In this document: piece after piece, positions 16,634 through 25,516 of the stretch | How the letters are laid out: each line of letters starts with the position of its first letter | Numbering within the stretch: position 1 is the first letter of the stretch | NCBI GenBank assembly: GCA_030266525.1 | Contig: JAJDIC010000005.1 | Span: forward strand, 1-49,872 | Direction: 5' to 3' | DNA: 49,872 nucleotides | DNA from: Desulfovibrio sp. OttesenSCG-928-G15 | Lineage (GTDB): Bacteria; Desulfobacterota; Desulfovibrionia; Desulfovibrionales; Desulfovibrionaceae | The notes under the pieces: generated by a model | The model's input: the letters and a program-made list of their open reading frames with translations, nothing else | Databases searched by the model: none | Told to the model about the DNA's origin: nothing | Translations under genes and position numbers: made by a program

Positions 16634-17782
16634 ATGCAACATATAGTCTATTATATTGAAGGCGACGGAATAGGCCCGGAAGTCTGGCAGGCAACGCGCC
16701 CGGTTCTGGAAGCTGCGGTGTCCGCCTCCGGAGAAAAAGGGCGGGCCCTGGTCTGGCAGGAGCTTCTTGCCGGGGAAAAAGCCCTTGCAGAAACCGGCAC
16801 CCTGCTGCCGGAAGAAACGCTTGCCGCCCTCAAAGGAGCTTCTCTGGCCATAAAAGGCCCTTTGTCCACTCCGGTTGGCAAGGGCTTTCGCAGCCTTAAC
16901 GTTACCTTGCGCCAGACCCTGGACCTGTATGCCTGCATCCGGCCTGTGCGTCATTTTCCCGGTGTGGTTTCGCCCCTGAAACGGCCCGAAGATGTGGATA
17001 TGGTCATCTTTCGCGAAAATACGGAAGATCTGTACATGGGCATCGAATACCAGAGCGGTTCCAAAGAGGCAGAAAAGCTGCTCTCTTTCCTGCGCGACTC
17101 CATGGGTATAAAAATCAGCCCGGAAGCCGGAATAGGCCTGAAACCCATGACGGAAAAAGGTTCAAAACGCCTGGTGCGCAAGGCCATTGAATATGCCAGA
17201 GATCGGGGAAGGCCAAGCGTGACCCTGATGCACAAGGGCAATATCATGAAATTTACGGAAGGCGCATTCCGGGGCTGGGGCTACGAAGTGGCCCGTGAGG
17301 AATATGCGGACGTATGCTCCTTTGAAGACGCGCCAAAGCCCGGTACCGTGCTGGTAAAAGACCGCATAGCCGATGCCCTGTTCCAGGAAGTGCTGTTGCA
17401 CCCCAAAGATTACAGCGTCATCGCCACGCCCAACCTGAACGGCGACTATATTTCCGACGCCCTCGCAGCCCAGGTGGGCGGCCTCGGCATGGCACCCGGA
17501 CTGAATATGTCAGACTCACTCGCCTTTTTCGAGGCTACCCACGGCACAGCGCCAAACATTGCCGGAAAAGACAAGGCCAACCCTTGCAGCCTGATCCTCT
17601 CCGGAGCGATGATGCTGGAACATATGGGCCTTGGCGACGCGGCAGAGCGCATTCACAGGGCTTTGCACACCCTGCTGGAAGCGAAAACCGTTACCGGCGA
17701 CCTCGCGGCCCAGATGGAGGGCGGCAAGGAAGTGGGGTGCAGGCGCTTCGCAGAGTTGATGGTGGAAGAGATAGTCCGCTAG
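16634..17782 (+). CDS. icd: NADP-type isocitrate dehydrogenase
   Basis: Oxidative decarboxylation of isocitrate to 2-oxoglutarate in the cytoplasm. At 382 residues it is shorter than the E. coli enzyme (416). It has EGDGIGPEVW, the substrate loop TPVGKGFRSLNVTLRQ with the phosphorylation-site Ser, IRPVRHFPG, and the cofactor/metal segment LNGDYISDALAAQVGGLG and THGTAPNIAGKDKANP. The RSLN motif favours isocitrate over isopropylmalate as substrate. The start at 16634 has GAGGGG upstream. It stands alone, divergent from azlC. Confidence 0.9.
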   Translation: MQHIVYYIEGDGIGPEVWQATRPVLEAAVSASGEKGRALVWQELLAGEKALAETGTLLPEETLAALKGASLAIKGPLSTPVGKGFRSLNVTLRQTLDLYACIRPVRHFPGVVSPLKRPEDVDMVIFRENTEDLYMGIEYQSGSKEAEKLLSFLRDSMGIKISPEAGIGLKPMTEKGSKRLVRKAIEYARDRGRPSVTLMHKGNIMKFTEGAFRGWGYEVAREEYADVCSFEDAPKPGTVLVKDRIADALFQEVLLHPKDYSVIATPNLNGDYISDALAAQVGGLGMAPGLNMSDSLAFFEATHGTAPNIAGKDKANPCSLILSGAMMLEHMGLGDAAERIHRALHTLLEAKTVTGDLAAQMEGGKEVGCRRFAELMVEEIVR

Positions 17783-17867
17783 CCGTTTTCAGCCTGCCAG
17801 CAAGGATTGCCGCCAAAAAATCGCCAACAAAGATGTCGCGCAGCCCACACCCCTTTGAGCCTGACTG

Positions 17868-17899
17868 AAAAAAAGCCCCGCAAGCATGGCAAGCGGGGC
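17868..17899 (-). terminator. Intrinsic terminator of the small lipoprotein gene
   Basis: On the minus strand GCCCCGC and GCGGGGC (seven GC pairs) surround an 11-base loop and are followed directly by seven U residues. It lies about 40 bases after the small lipoprotein stop codon and shields the convergent icd gene from read-through. Confidence 0.85.
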
Positions 17900-17938
17900 C
17901 AAGGCCAAAGCCGGAGGGGAAACGCGACGCGTTTTCCC

Positions 17939-18103
17939 CTAGTAGGAACTTTCAGTTGGCAGACCCGGATCCGGCATACGCATTTGCTGGTCTTGTCTGG
18001 GCGGATCGTAGTCGTTGTCCGCATTGTTTTTTGCGCAGCCCAGTGCTGCTAGGCTGAACGCTACAAGCAGGCAAAGGCACAGTGCGCGTATGTTGAAAAC
18101 CAT
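17939..18103 (-). CDS. Very small lipoprotein
   Basis: Only 54 residues. A signal peptide with lipobox LAALGC (Cys23) is followed by a 31-residue polar tail rich in Asn, Asp, Pro and Gln. GGAGGG lies 5 bases before the ATG. A strong terminator follows, and an unsupported longer frame reaches 18427. The anchored peptide is probably exposed on the inner or outer membrane; it has no recognisable domain. It diverges from the methyltransferase gene at 18189. Confidence 0.7.
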   Translation of the reverse strand: MVFNIRALCLCLLVAFSLAALGCAKNNADNDYDPPRQDQQMRMPDPGLPTESSY

Positions 18104-18188
18104 GGCAACCCTCCGCAGGAAAAGCGTATATAACGTAGTCAAGAATACTCCGGAACAGCCCGACGCACTCCATAATTCCCTATGAATC

Positions 18189-19157
18189 ATGCATAAACAC
18201 ACTATGATAGCATTGCCCCAAAAGCAAGATGAAGATTGCCCGCAAACAGGTGCGGCGTATCTTGCCTTTGCCGGGTATGAGCATGTGCTGGAACAGGAGT
18301 TGGCCCACAGGGGGCTTGCGCCGGTTTTTCGGCGCGACCGCCTTTTCGGCACCCGCCAGCCGCCGCGCAAGCTTGTCTGGGCGCAAAATACCTGGCTGGA
18401 ACCGCTTTTTTTGCCCATTACCTCCATTTCCGACGGGGCGCGTCAGTTAAAGGCTTTACAGCGCAACTGGGCTTTATACGCCACCACTTCCGCCCGCCGG
18501 GGCGTACTCATTCATGAGGCCTTGCCAAAAGTTTCCGCAAAGCCTCTTGTTTTCGGTGATTCTGTTCCTGACGCGCCGCTCGGCTCTTTTACCTTGTGGA
18601 ACAACGGCTGTATTCTTGCTTCACCACGTTGTTCCAGCCCTTTTGTCAATGGCGAAGTCAACTTTGTGGAAGACAGGCAGGGGCCGCCCAACAGGGCCTA
18701 CCTCAAAATTTGGGAAGCGCTGACCCGCATCGGCAAAATGCCCGGCCCGAAGGATTTGTGTCTGGATCTTGGCGGTTCGCCCGGGGGCTGGTCCTGGGTG
18801 CTGGCATCGCTCGGCGCAAGAGTTTTTTGCATTGACAAAGCCCCGCTTGCGCCGAATGTGGCTCGTAACCCTTTGGTGGAAAGTTGCATTGGTAGCGCTT
18901 TTGCCCTTACGCCACAAATGGCCGAAGGCTGCTCCTGGCTGTTTTGCGACGTGGCCTGCTACCCGGAGAAACTGTATAAAACCGTATTGCAGTGGATAGA
19001 CAGTGGTGTACAGATCAATATGGTATGTACAGTAAAATTTACAGGGGCAACGGATTTTGCCATTACAGACAGCTTTGCCCGACTGCCCGGAAGCGATTGT
19101 GTGCACCTGTTTTTCAATAAACACGAAATTACGTGGATCCGACTTGTCAACCAATGA
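18189..19157 (+). CDS. FtsJ/RlmM-like rRNA 2'-O-methyltransferase
   Basis: A 322-residue SAM-dependent methyltransferase. The SAM site is LDLGGSPGGWSWVLASLGA (about residues 192-210) followed by the acidic ribose-binding position in VFCIDKAP. Residues consistent with a K-D-K-E catalytic tetrad are in YLKIWEAL, CDVACYPE, TVKFTGA and KHEITW. The N-terminal part resembles the THUMP-like start of RlmM, which methylates C2498 of 23S rRNA. I see no strong ribosome site; ATG at 18204 is an alternative. Confidence 0.8.
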   Translation: MHKHTMIALPQKQDEDCPQTGAAYLAFAGYEHVLEQELAHRGLAPVFRRDRLFGTRQPPRKLVWAQNTWLEPLFLPITSISDGARQLKALQRNWALYATTSARRGVLIHEALPKVSAKPLVFGDSVPDAPLGSFTLWNNGCILASPRCSSPFVNGEVNFVEDRQGPPNRAYLKIWEALTRIGKMPGPKDLCLDLGGSPGGWSWVLASLGARVFCIDKAPLAPNVARNPLVESCIGSAFALTPQMAEGCSWLFCDVACYPEKLYKTVLQWIDSGVQINMVCTVKFTGATDFAITDSFARLPGSDCVHLFFNKHEITWIRLVNQ

Positions 19158-19360
19158 AAAAATAGATAAACATGAAAGAAGTTACATCCGAACTGCGTTG
19201 TATTTTCCGAATTTCCGTCAACCTCAACCCTACACAGTGTAATACTGTAGTTTTTTCGTCAGTGTTTGCATATTTTATGTAATTGTCCCCTTTGTAACAT
19301 GCCCTGTGTAGAGTTTGACAGGCGCATATGTATCTTTATTTATTGTGTAAGGAGTGTCTT

Positions 19361-19750
19361 ATGGAAGAGTATATCAAGCAGGCCCTTGAAATAGTTAAAG
19401 CCCAGGCCGGCTTCAGGACAATGACCGAAGACGAGATCAGCTCCATGGTCAAAACCGTGGCCGGGGCTATCCATCAGCTCATGTCGCCTGACAGCCAGCA
19501 CCAGGTTTTTGCCGCCCAAAGCGGCGCAAAGCAAATTTCCGAAAGGTCCATCACTTGCCTTGAGTGTGGCAAGTCGTTTAAGCTGCTTACCCGGCGACAC
19601 TTGCTGTCCCACGGTATTTCAGCAGACGAATACAGGGAAAAATGGGGTTACGCCAAAGACGCGCCCCTTGTATGTAAAGCGCTGCAACGTGAACGCCGCA
19701 AGAAAATGCGGGATATGAAATTATGGGAAAAGAGACGCAAAGCAGTGTAA
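19361..19750 (+). CDS. MucR/Ros-family zinc-finger transcriptional regulator
   Basis: A 129-residue DNA-binding protein of the MucR/Ros type. An N-terminal helical oligomerisation region (residues 3-45) precedes one zinc finger with Cys66, Cys69, His80 and His84 (CLECGKSF...RRHLLSHG), and the C-terminus is basic (LQRERRKKMRD). Family members bind AT-rich promoters and often repress their own gene. TAAGGAG precedes the ATG at 19361. The upstream region (19200-19330) is AT-rich and includes an ACAGT-N5-ACTGT inverted repeat at 19234-19248. A strong terminator follows the stop codon. Confidence 0.87.
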   Translation: MEEYIKQALEIVKAQAGFRTMTEDEISSMVKTVAGAIHQLMSPDSQHQVFAAQSGAKQISERSITCLECGKSFKLLTRRHLLSHGISADEYREKWGYAKDAPLVCKALQRERRKKMRDMKLWEKRRKAV

Positions 19751-19751
19751 C

Positions 19752-19782
19752 AAAAGGCCCGGCTGTCGCCGGGCCTTTTTCT
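19752..19782 (+). terminator. Intrinsic terminator after the MucR-type gene
   Basis: AAAAGGCCCGG and CCGGGCCTTTT (11 pairs) surround a CTGTCG loop and end in a T-run. It begins two bases after the regulator stop codon. The same DNA lies in-frame in an upstream extension of the transporter gene, which argues that the transporter starts later. Confidence 0.9.
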
Positions 19783-19803
19783 CCCGCGCCCTCTCTTGAT
19801 TTC

Positions 19804-20661
19804 ATGGCTCTTGGCTCTTTGGTCGGAGCCATGTTTTTATGGAGCGGCACGTTTATCGCCATCAAGGCCTCACTGGAATATTTTCATCCGGTGGTGCTCA
19901 TGTTTTTACGCATGACTTGCAGTTCGCTGTGCATGCTTCCCCTTCTGCGCGGCTGGGCGCTTAGAACGCGCTACACCCGGGGAGATTGGCGCGTCATCCT
20001 TTTGCTGATCATCGCCGAACCCTGTCTGTATTTCATATTCGAAGGCTATGCCTTGCGCTACACCACGGCCTCGCAGGCCGGGCTGGTTACGGCCCTTTTG
20101 CCGCTGCTTGTCGGGGTAAGCGCGTTTCTTGTGCTCAAAGAGCGGCTTTGCGCCAAGGTTTGGACCGGCTTTGTGCTTGCCGTGCTGGGGGTGCTGCTGT
20201 TGACCCTGGCCGGGGAAGAAACGGAAACCGCACCAAACCCCGTGCTTGGCAACCTGCTGGAGCTTTGCGCCATGTCTGTGGCTTGTGTGTACACCCTGTG
20301 CGTGCGCAAGCTGCCTTTGTATTCGCCCTTTTTCATCACAGCCATGCAATCAGTGGGCGGCATGGTTTTTTTCGCTACGCTCAGCTTTTTCGGGCCGTTT
20401 GCCTTTCCGGCCGAGTTACCGCCGCTACAGGTGCTTTTTGCGGTGCTTTTCCTGTCCTTTGCCTCAATTGTGGCATACGGGCTGTATAATACCGGTATTG
20501 CCCGCATAGGCGCGGGCCGGGCCGCAGCCATGACCAGCCTTATTCCCGCGCTCACCCTGCTGATGGGCATTCTTTTTCTTGGCGAAAGCCTTACCCCGGC
20601 CCAGTGTCTGGCCCTTGTTCCCTTGTGTGCCGGGGTGATATTGAGCCAGGCTTCGCGCTAG
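19804..20661 (+). CDS. EamA/DMT-family transporter
   Basis: A 285-residue inner-membrane protein with ten predicted membrane helices in two EamA halves; the second half repeats a PALTLLMGILFLGES motif like the LVGVSAFLVLKER of the first. Such proteins export amino acids or other metabolites. An in-frame ATG at 19723 would place the MucR terminator inside the coding sequence and overlap the regulator by 28 bases, so I prefer 19804, which begins just before the first helix. Neither start has a clear ribosome site. Confidence 0.82.
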   Translation: MALGSLVGAMFLWSGTFIAIKASLEYFHPVVLMFLRMTCSSLCMLPLLRGWALRTRYTRGDWRVILLLIIAEPCLYFIFEGYALRYTTASQAGLVTALLPLLVGVSAFLVLKERLCAKVWTGFVLAVLGVLLLTLAGEETETAPNPVLGNLLELCAMSVACVYTLCVRKLPLYSPFFITAMQSVGGMVFFATLSFFGPFAFPAELPPLQVLFAVLFLSFASIVAYGLYNTGIARIGAGRAAAMTSLIPALTLLMGILFLGESLTPAQCLALVPLCAGVILSQASR

Positions 20662-20786
20662 AGAATGTAGGAGGGAGTGTACTGTTATGGTACCCGACTG
20701 GAGAAAAAAGGGCCGGGTGACGCGAAAATTGGGCAAAAGATGTATTGAGAAACAGCCCCTAAGCGAAAACCGGGGCAACAGCTTGC

Positions 20787-20815
20787 TTGCGCCCCGTATA
20801 TCCATCTGGTATAAA
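20787..20815 (+). promoter_or_regulatory. Predicted sigma-70 promoter of the amino-acid ABC transporter
   Basis: TTGCGC (20787-20792) and TATAAA (20810-20815) are separated by 17 bases and lie 57 bases before the binding-protein ATG. This is the only well-spaced pair seen in this gap. Confidence 0.5.
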
Positions 20816-20872
20816 GAAACGCTTTTTCATGGCGCTGGCATTGCTCACAACCCAGTAAAACGAGGTGCTTTC

Positions 20873-21625
20873 ATGGCTTGTAGAACGCTCATTCTTTCTC
20901 TGGTCGCCCTGCTGCTCACCGCGACAACCGCGCTTGCGGCAGACAAATACATCAACGGCATTGACGCCAACTACCCGCCTTTTGCCTTTATTGACAAAAG
21001 CGGCAAGCCCACAGGCTTTGACGTTGAGTCCATGGACTGGATCGCCAAGAAAATGGGCTTTGAGGTGGAACACCGCCCCATGGATTGGGACGGCATTATT
21101 CCCAGCCTTCTGGCCAAAAAGATTGACATGGTCTGCTCCGGCATGAGCATTTCGCCCGAGCGCAAGGAGCGGGTCAACTTTTCCGCCCCGTACTGGAATA
21201 TCCGCAAGTACCTTCTTGTCCACCAGGACAGCACCCTGACCAAGGAAGACCTGCTTACCGGCAAGAAAAACCTGGGCGTGCAGGCCGGCACCAACGAAGC
21301 GGAACTGCTCAAGCAGAACGCGGAAAAGGAAGGCTGGAACTATACCCTCAAATTTTACGAGTCTCCTCCCCTGGCCATTGAAGACCTGGTTAACGGTCGC
21401 GTTGACGGCTGCGCCATTGACTCTGCCCCGGCGGATGAAGCCATGAACAAGGGCAAAAAGCCGGTCAAGATTGCCGGTGAATTTGCCGATCCGGATGATT
21501 TTGGCGTTGCAGTACGCAAGGAAGATGACGAACTGCGCAAAAAAATCAACGAAGGCTACCAACATCTCAAGGGTGACCCCTTCTGGCAGGAACTGCAAGA
21601 CAAATACATCAATGTGAAGCAATAA
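20873..21625 (+). CDS. Polar amino-acid ABC transporter, periplasmic binding protein
   Basis: A 250-residue family 3 solute-binding protein. The signal peptide ends TALA and the mature part begins ADKY. Typical features are YPPFAFIDKSGKPTGFDVES near the start, the SPERKERVNFSAPY ligand segment, LGVQAGTNE, and DGCAIDSAPADE. The ATG at 20873 follows CGAGGTG; an upstream extension to 20687 has no coding character. First of four genes that make one importer; the ligand is likely a polar or charged amino acid but cannot be fixed from sequence. Confidence 0.92.
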   Translation: MACRTLILSLVALLLTATTALAADKYINGIDANYPPFAFIDKSGKPTGFDVESMDWIAKKMGFEVEHRPMDWDGIIPSLLAKKIDMVCSGMSISPERKERVNFSAPYWNIRKYLLVHQDSTLTKEDLLTGKKNLGVQAGTNEAELLKQNAEKEGWNYTLKFYESPPLAIEDLVNGRVDGCAIDSAPADEAMNKGKKPVKIAGEFADPDDFGVAVRKEDDELRKKINEGYQHLKGDPFWQELQDKYINVKQ

Positions 21626-21644
21626 GCTTTTCATTACCCGGCAA

Positions 21645-21677
21645 CGCCCCGCGCTACGCAGTCGCGTGCGCGGGGCG
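21645..21677 (+). terminator. GC-rich hairpin between binding protein and permease
   Basis: CGCCCCGCGC pairs with GCGCGGGGCG (10 pairs) over a loop that has its own four-pair stem. There is no U-run. Its position after the binding-protein gene suits an attenuator or mRNA-stability element that lets the binding protein be made in excess over the membrane parts. Confidence 0.6.
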
Positions 21678-21730
21678 ATTTGCCCTGCTTAGACCAACCG
21701 CGCCGTAAAGCGCCCAACCGCACCATTGCC

Positions 21731-22468
21731 ATGTCGGACAGTATTTTTACCTCCATGAATGACAGCCTGTTGACCGTTTTTGGCGCCATGCCGTGGATTC
21801 TCAGCGGCGCGGGCATAACCATCGGCACTGTGGTCGTTGCCATGCTGCTCGGCCTTGTGTTCGGCATTCCCATGGCTGTCGCGCAGGTGTATGGGCGGCC
21901 CTTTGTCCGGCGTATGGTGGGTATATATGTCTGGTTTTTCCGTGGCGTACCCATTCTTGTGCTGCTCTATCTTTTTTATTTCGGCCTGGTGTACCAGCTG
22001 AACCCGCTGGAAATTTCCCTTTTCGGCAACACCTGGACCATGAATTTTGACCTTTCGCCCTTTACTGCCTCGTGCATTGTGCTTGGCCTTACCAGCTCTG
22101 CCTACCAGAGCCAGATTTTCCGGGGAGCCATCAATTCGCTCCCGGCGGGGCAGCTCAAGGCGGCAAAGGCCCTTGGCATGAGCAACACCGCGTCCATTAT
22201 CTGGATAATTCTGCCCCAGGCCTTGCGCCTTTCCATACCCGGCTGGTCAAACGAATATTCCATTCTGCTCAAGGATTCGGCCCTTGTTTCCGTGCTCGGC
22301 ACCATGGAACTTATGTCGCGCACAAAGGCCATTGCCACCAGTACCGCAGAATACACCGCTTTTTACGTAATGGCGGCCATTGTATATTTCATCATCACCT
22401 TTATCGGGGTGAGAGGCCTGAAAAGCGCGGAAAAGGCCATCCGGATACCGGGTTACACGCACCTGTAG
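21731..22468 (+). CDS. Polar amino-acid ABC transporter, permease 1
   Basis: A 245-residue inner-membrane subunit with about five membrane helices. FRGVPILVLLYLFYFG and the EAA loop SLPAGQLKAAKALGMSN are diagnostic of the HisM/GlnP family. No good ribosome site precedes 21731; an ATG at 21755 would remove eight residues. It should pair with the permease at 23363 to form the heterodimeric channel. Confidence 0.9.
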   Translation: MSDSIFTSMNDSLLTVFGAMPWILSGAGITIGTVVVAMLLGLVFGIPMAVAQVYGRPFVRRMVGIYVWFFRGVPILVLLYLFYFGLVYQLNPLEISLFGNTWTMNFDLSPFTASCIVLGLTSSAYQSQIFRGAINSLPAGQLKAAKALGMSNTASIIWIILPQALRLSIPGWSNEYSILLKDSALVSVLGTMELMSRTKAIATSTAEYTAFYVMAAIVYFIITFIGVRGLKSAEKAIRIPGYTHL

Positions 22469-22601
22469 TGCGGCGTTCCCATGCAGCTCAGGGTGTCGGC
22501 TGCCTTGTCGAAACCCTGTCGCCAGCATGCGCACAGGCAAATACCAATCCGGGCAACCCCAAGAATTGCATGTAATTTATTAGACAGGCGTGACAAAAAA
22601 C

Positions 22602-23369
22602 ATGAGCAACATAGCCCCCACTCCCGTTCTTGAAGCCAGAAATATTTCCAAGTCCATTGGCGGGAAGCCCATTCTCACTGATGTCTCCCTGGCTGTGAAC
22701 AAGGGCGAGATGAAAGTGCTCATCGGCCCTTCCGGGGCGGGTAAAAGCACGTTTTTGCAATGTATCAACTACCTCATAGCGCCGGATAAGGGCTGTATCT
22801 GTTTGAACGGCACGGAAGTAACGCCTTCCAACAAGCAGGAGCTGTATGGGCTCAGGGAACGGGTCGGTATGATTTTTCAGGACTTCAACCTGTTTGATCA
22901 CCTGACCGCGCAGGAAAACGTGAGCATCGCCCTGACCAAGGTGAAGGGTATGAGCAAGCGCGACGCAGCGCTTCGGGCTACCATGGAGCTTGAGCGCGTT
23001 GGCCTGGCAAGGCGGGCGGCCCTGTACCCGGCGGAACTTTCCGGCGGGCAGAAGCAGCGGGTGGCCATTGCCAGGGCGCTGGCCATGGACCCGGAAGTCA
23101 TTTTGCTGGACGAGCCAACCTCTGCCCTGGACCCGGAGCTTGTCGGCGAAGTGCTGGCCGCTATTCGCGAGCTTGCCTCCGGCGGCATGACCATGGTTAT
23201 GGCAACACACCAGATGGATTTTGCCAAGGCGCTGGCCACAGAAATCCTGTTCATGGAGCGGGGCGTCATTATTGAACAGGGTGCGCCGCATGCGTTGCTT
23301 GCGCCCGGTTCTGCCACGCGCACGGCCCGCTTTTTCGCCAAACTGGTTTCCGAGGAGCGCAAGTGCTGA
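22602..23369 (+). CDS. Polar amino-acid ABC transporter, ATPase
   Basis: A 255-residue ATP-binding subunit of the GlnQ/HisP type. Walker A is GPSGAGKST, the Q-loop is in MIFQDFNLF, the signature is LSGGQKQR, Walker B is VILLDEPTSALD, and the H-loop is in MATHQMDF. A GTG at 22590 would add four residues. The two permease genes lie on each side, and its stop codon overlaps the start of the second. Confidence 0.94.
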   Translation: MSNIAPTPVLEARNISKSIGGKPILTDVSLAVNKGEMKVLIGPSGAGKSTFLQCINYLIAPDKGCICLNGTEVTPSNKQELYGLRERVGMIFQDFNLFDHLTAQENVSIALTKVKGMSKRDAALRATMELERVGLARRAALYPAELSGGQKQRVAIARALAMDPEVILLDEPTSALDPELVGEVLAAIRELASGGMTMVMATHQMDFAKALATEILFMERGVIIEQGAPHALLAPGSATRTARFFAKLVSEERKC

Positions 23370-24034
23370 GCGCGGAAATGTTTTTCAACCGGGTTCTTCC
23401 AGCGCTCAATGAAGGGCTGGTGTACAGCCTGTCATTGATCATCCCCTCGGCTATTATCGGCTTTGGCGGCGGGGTGCTCATAGGCGCACTGCGGGTGTAT
23501 GGCGCAAAAGGCGTGCGCCGCCTGATGGATTTTTACGTCAGCGTAATCCGGGGCGTACCCCTTATTTTGCAACTGTACTTTTTATATTATGCGCTGCCCA
23601 AGTGGGGAGTGCGTTTTTCACCTTATGAGGCGGCGGTTCTCGGCTTTATTCTGTGCAGTTCCGCCTATCATTCGGAATACATCCGGGGCGCACTGCTCTC
23701 CATCCGGGAGGGGCAGATGAAAGCCGCGTATTCTCTGGGCTTTTCAACCTTCGCAACCGTGGTTCATGTGGTCATTCCCCAGGCCATACGCCGCGCCCTG
23801 CCCGGTTGCGGCAACGAAATCATTTATCTCATCAAATACTCATCGCTGGCCTATGTGCTGACCTTCATAGAACTGACCGGACAGGCAAAGGAGCTGGCGG
23901 CCCGCTCTTTCCACTATATCGAAGTGTTTTTTGCCGCAGGCATGTACTATCTGGCCCTGACCACGCTGGCTACCTTGCTGCTTCGCTGGATTGAAAAGCG
24001 CACGTATATCCCGGGCTTTGGTCAGCCCAAATAG
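23363..24034 (+). CDS. Polar amino-acid ABC transporter, permease 2
   Basis: A 223-residue inner-membrane subunit, paralogous to the first permease. SVIRGVPLILQLYFLYYALP and the EAA loop SIREGQMKAAYSLGFST mark the family. It starts at a GTG (23363) that overlaps the last codons of the ATPase gene, with GAGGAG 5 bases upstream, so it is coupled to the ATPase. Confidence 0.92.
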   Translation: MLSAEMFFNRVLPALNEGLVYSLSLIIPSAIIGFGGGVLIGALRVYGAKGVRRLMDFYVSVIRGVPLILQLYFLYYALPKWGVRFSPYEAAVLGFILCSSAYHSEYIRGALLSIREGQMKAAYSLGFSTFATVVHVVIPQAIRRALPGCGNEIIYLIKYSSLAYVLTFIELTGQAKELAARSFHYIEVFFAAGMYYLALTTLATLLLRWIEKRTYIPGFGQPK

Positions 24035-24096
24035 GCAAGCGCTGATTTTTTCCCTGGGTACCGATGCGGCAGAACGCCGGAAATGGCTTCAGGCCC

Positions 24097-24125
24097 TTGT
24101 TTCGCTTTATAAAATTGTATATGCT
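24097..24125 (+). promoter_or_regulatory. Predicted sigma-70 promoter of the CBS-ACT gene
   Basis: TTGTTT (24097-24102) and TATGCT (24120-24125) are 17 bases apart in an AT-rich patch, 41 bases before the CBS-ACT start codon. Confidence 0.4.
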
Positions 24126-24166
24126 GTATACTTGCAACATGCCCGAAAACAGCAGCAGGAGGCACC

Positions 24167-24844
24167 ATGCTCGTTCAAGAATGGATGACCAAGGATGTGA
24201 TTACCATTACGGCTGAAACATCCATGATGAAGGCTTCGCGCTTGATGAAGGATAAAAAAATCCGCCGCCTTCCCGTTGTTGACGAAGAAAAACGCGTCAT
24301 CGGCATCATTTCCGATCGCGATGTGAAAGATGCTTCCCCTTCCAAGGCCACAACGCTGGATATGCACGAGCTGTACTATTTGCTCTCCGAGTTGAAGGTC
24401 AAGGATATCATGACCAAAAACCCGGTGTGCGCCAAACCCGGCGACTCTGTGGAAGTTGTGTCGCTAATCCTGATGGAGCGCGGCTTCGGCGGCATGCCGG
24501 TGGTGGATGATGACAACAAGATACTCGGTATCATCACCGGCGATGACATTTTTCACGTTCTCGTGGCCATTACCGGCGTTAAGAGCGGCGGCATGCAGTT
24601 TGCGTTTGAGCTTTCCACTACGCCGGGCTCCTTGCGCCCGGTGCTGGACGCGCTTCGCGAGTACAGCGCGGGCATTGTTTCCGTTCTTACCTCGCAAGAC
24701 TCGGCTGACGCCCCGACCCGCCGGGTGTATATTCGTATCCGGCCCATGGAAGCGGACAAGGCCGCAACACTTGTGGAACACATGAAAACGGGTTTCACCT
24801 CTCTTCTGTATTGGGAGCCAGGCTATAAAGGCAATACCGAGTAA
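24167..24844 (+). CDS. CBS-pair and ACT-domain protein, AcuB-like
   Basis: A 225-residue cytoplasmic protein. Two CBS motifs fill residues 1-130 (VQEWMTKDVITI...RRLPVVDEEKRVIGIISDRD and VKDIMTKNPVCA...GGMPVVDDDNKILGIITGDD) and an ACT-like domain follows (residues 140-220). This order is that of AcuB-type proteins, which bind adenine nucleotides and regulate an enzyme or pathway; the partner is not visible here. GGAGG lies 5 bases before the ATG. Confidence 0.88.
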   Translation: MLVQEWMTKDVITITAETSMMKASRLMKDKKIRRLPVVDEEKRVIGIISDRDVKDASPSKATTLDMHELYYLLSELKVKDIMTKNPVCAKPGDSVEVVSLILMERGFGGMPVVDDDNKILGIITGDDIFHVLVAITGVKSGGMQFAFELSTTPGSLRPVLDALREYSAGIVSVLTSQDSADAPTRRVYIRIRPMEADKAATLVEHMKTGFTSLLYWEPGYKGNTE

Positions 24845-25095
24845 TGTTCTTTTTGCCGCGCACGGGCTTTACCTGCTCTGGCAGGGCCTGCTTTGGAAAC
24901 ACACGTTGCGCGCTGTCTTTTGAGGAACAGAAAAAATAGCATTGCTCCGCTTGATATTTTTAATGGCTTGAGGTAATGTTTGCCTCGTTGCCAAAAAAAA
25001 CAAGCAGCCCAGCTGTTTGATGTGCTTAAGCGGGACTTGTCCCACGACGTTTTGGTTTACACCATGCACCGCTAGAACAGTCCAAGGAGGACACG

Positions 25096-25413
25096 ATGGC
25101 TGAAGTAAGCTACAAGGGCAAAACCTTTGAGGTTGATGAAGACGGTTTCCTGCTGCGTTTTGACGACTGGAGCCCTGAGTGGATGGATTATGTGAAGGAC
25201 TCCGAAGGCATTACGGAAATCACTGCTGACCACCAGAAGGTTCTTGACTTCCTGCAGGACTACTACAAAAAGAACGGCATCGCTCCCATGGTGCGCATCC
25301 TTTCCAAGAACACCGGCTACAAGCTGAAAGAAGTGTACGAACTCTTCCCCTCCGGACCGGGTAAAGGCGCCTGTAAAATGGCCGGCCTTCCCAAGCCCAC
25401 CGGTTGCGTGTAA
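25096..25413 (+). CDS. dsrC: DsrC sulfur carrier protein
   Basis: Carries the trisulfide product of dissimilatory sulfite reductase DsrAB and is reoxidised through the DsrMKJOP membrane complex. The 105-residue protein has both redox cysteines of true DsrC, Cys93 and Cys104 in the C-terminal arm (ACKMAGLPKPTGCV), with the normal ten residues between them; TusE-type relatives lack Cys93. AAGGAGG precedes the ATG. It is monocistronic here with its own terminator and far from any dsrAB genes in this window, as is usual in Desulfovibrio. This is the clearest physiological marker of the window. Confidence 0.96.
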   Translation: MAEVSYKGKTFEVDEDGFLLRFDDWSPEWMDYVKDSEGITEITADHQKVLDFLQDYYKKNGIAPMVRILSKNTGYKLKEVYELFPSGPGKGACKMAGLPKPTGCV

Positions 25414-25451
25414 GACCAACACGTCATTCACGTACCGGCAACGGTGAATTC

Positions 25452-25480
25452 AAGTGCCTCCTACGGGAGGCACTTTTTCA
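25452..25480 (+). terminator. Intrinsic terminator of dsrC
   Basis: AAGTGCCTCC and GGAGGCACTT (10 pairs) enclose a TACG tetraloop and are followed by a T-run, 38 bases after the stop codon. Confidence 0.92.
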
Positions 25481-25516
25481 TTTTCAGTAACAGCCCCAGG
25501 ATACATCGTTTGCCCT

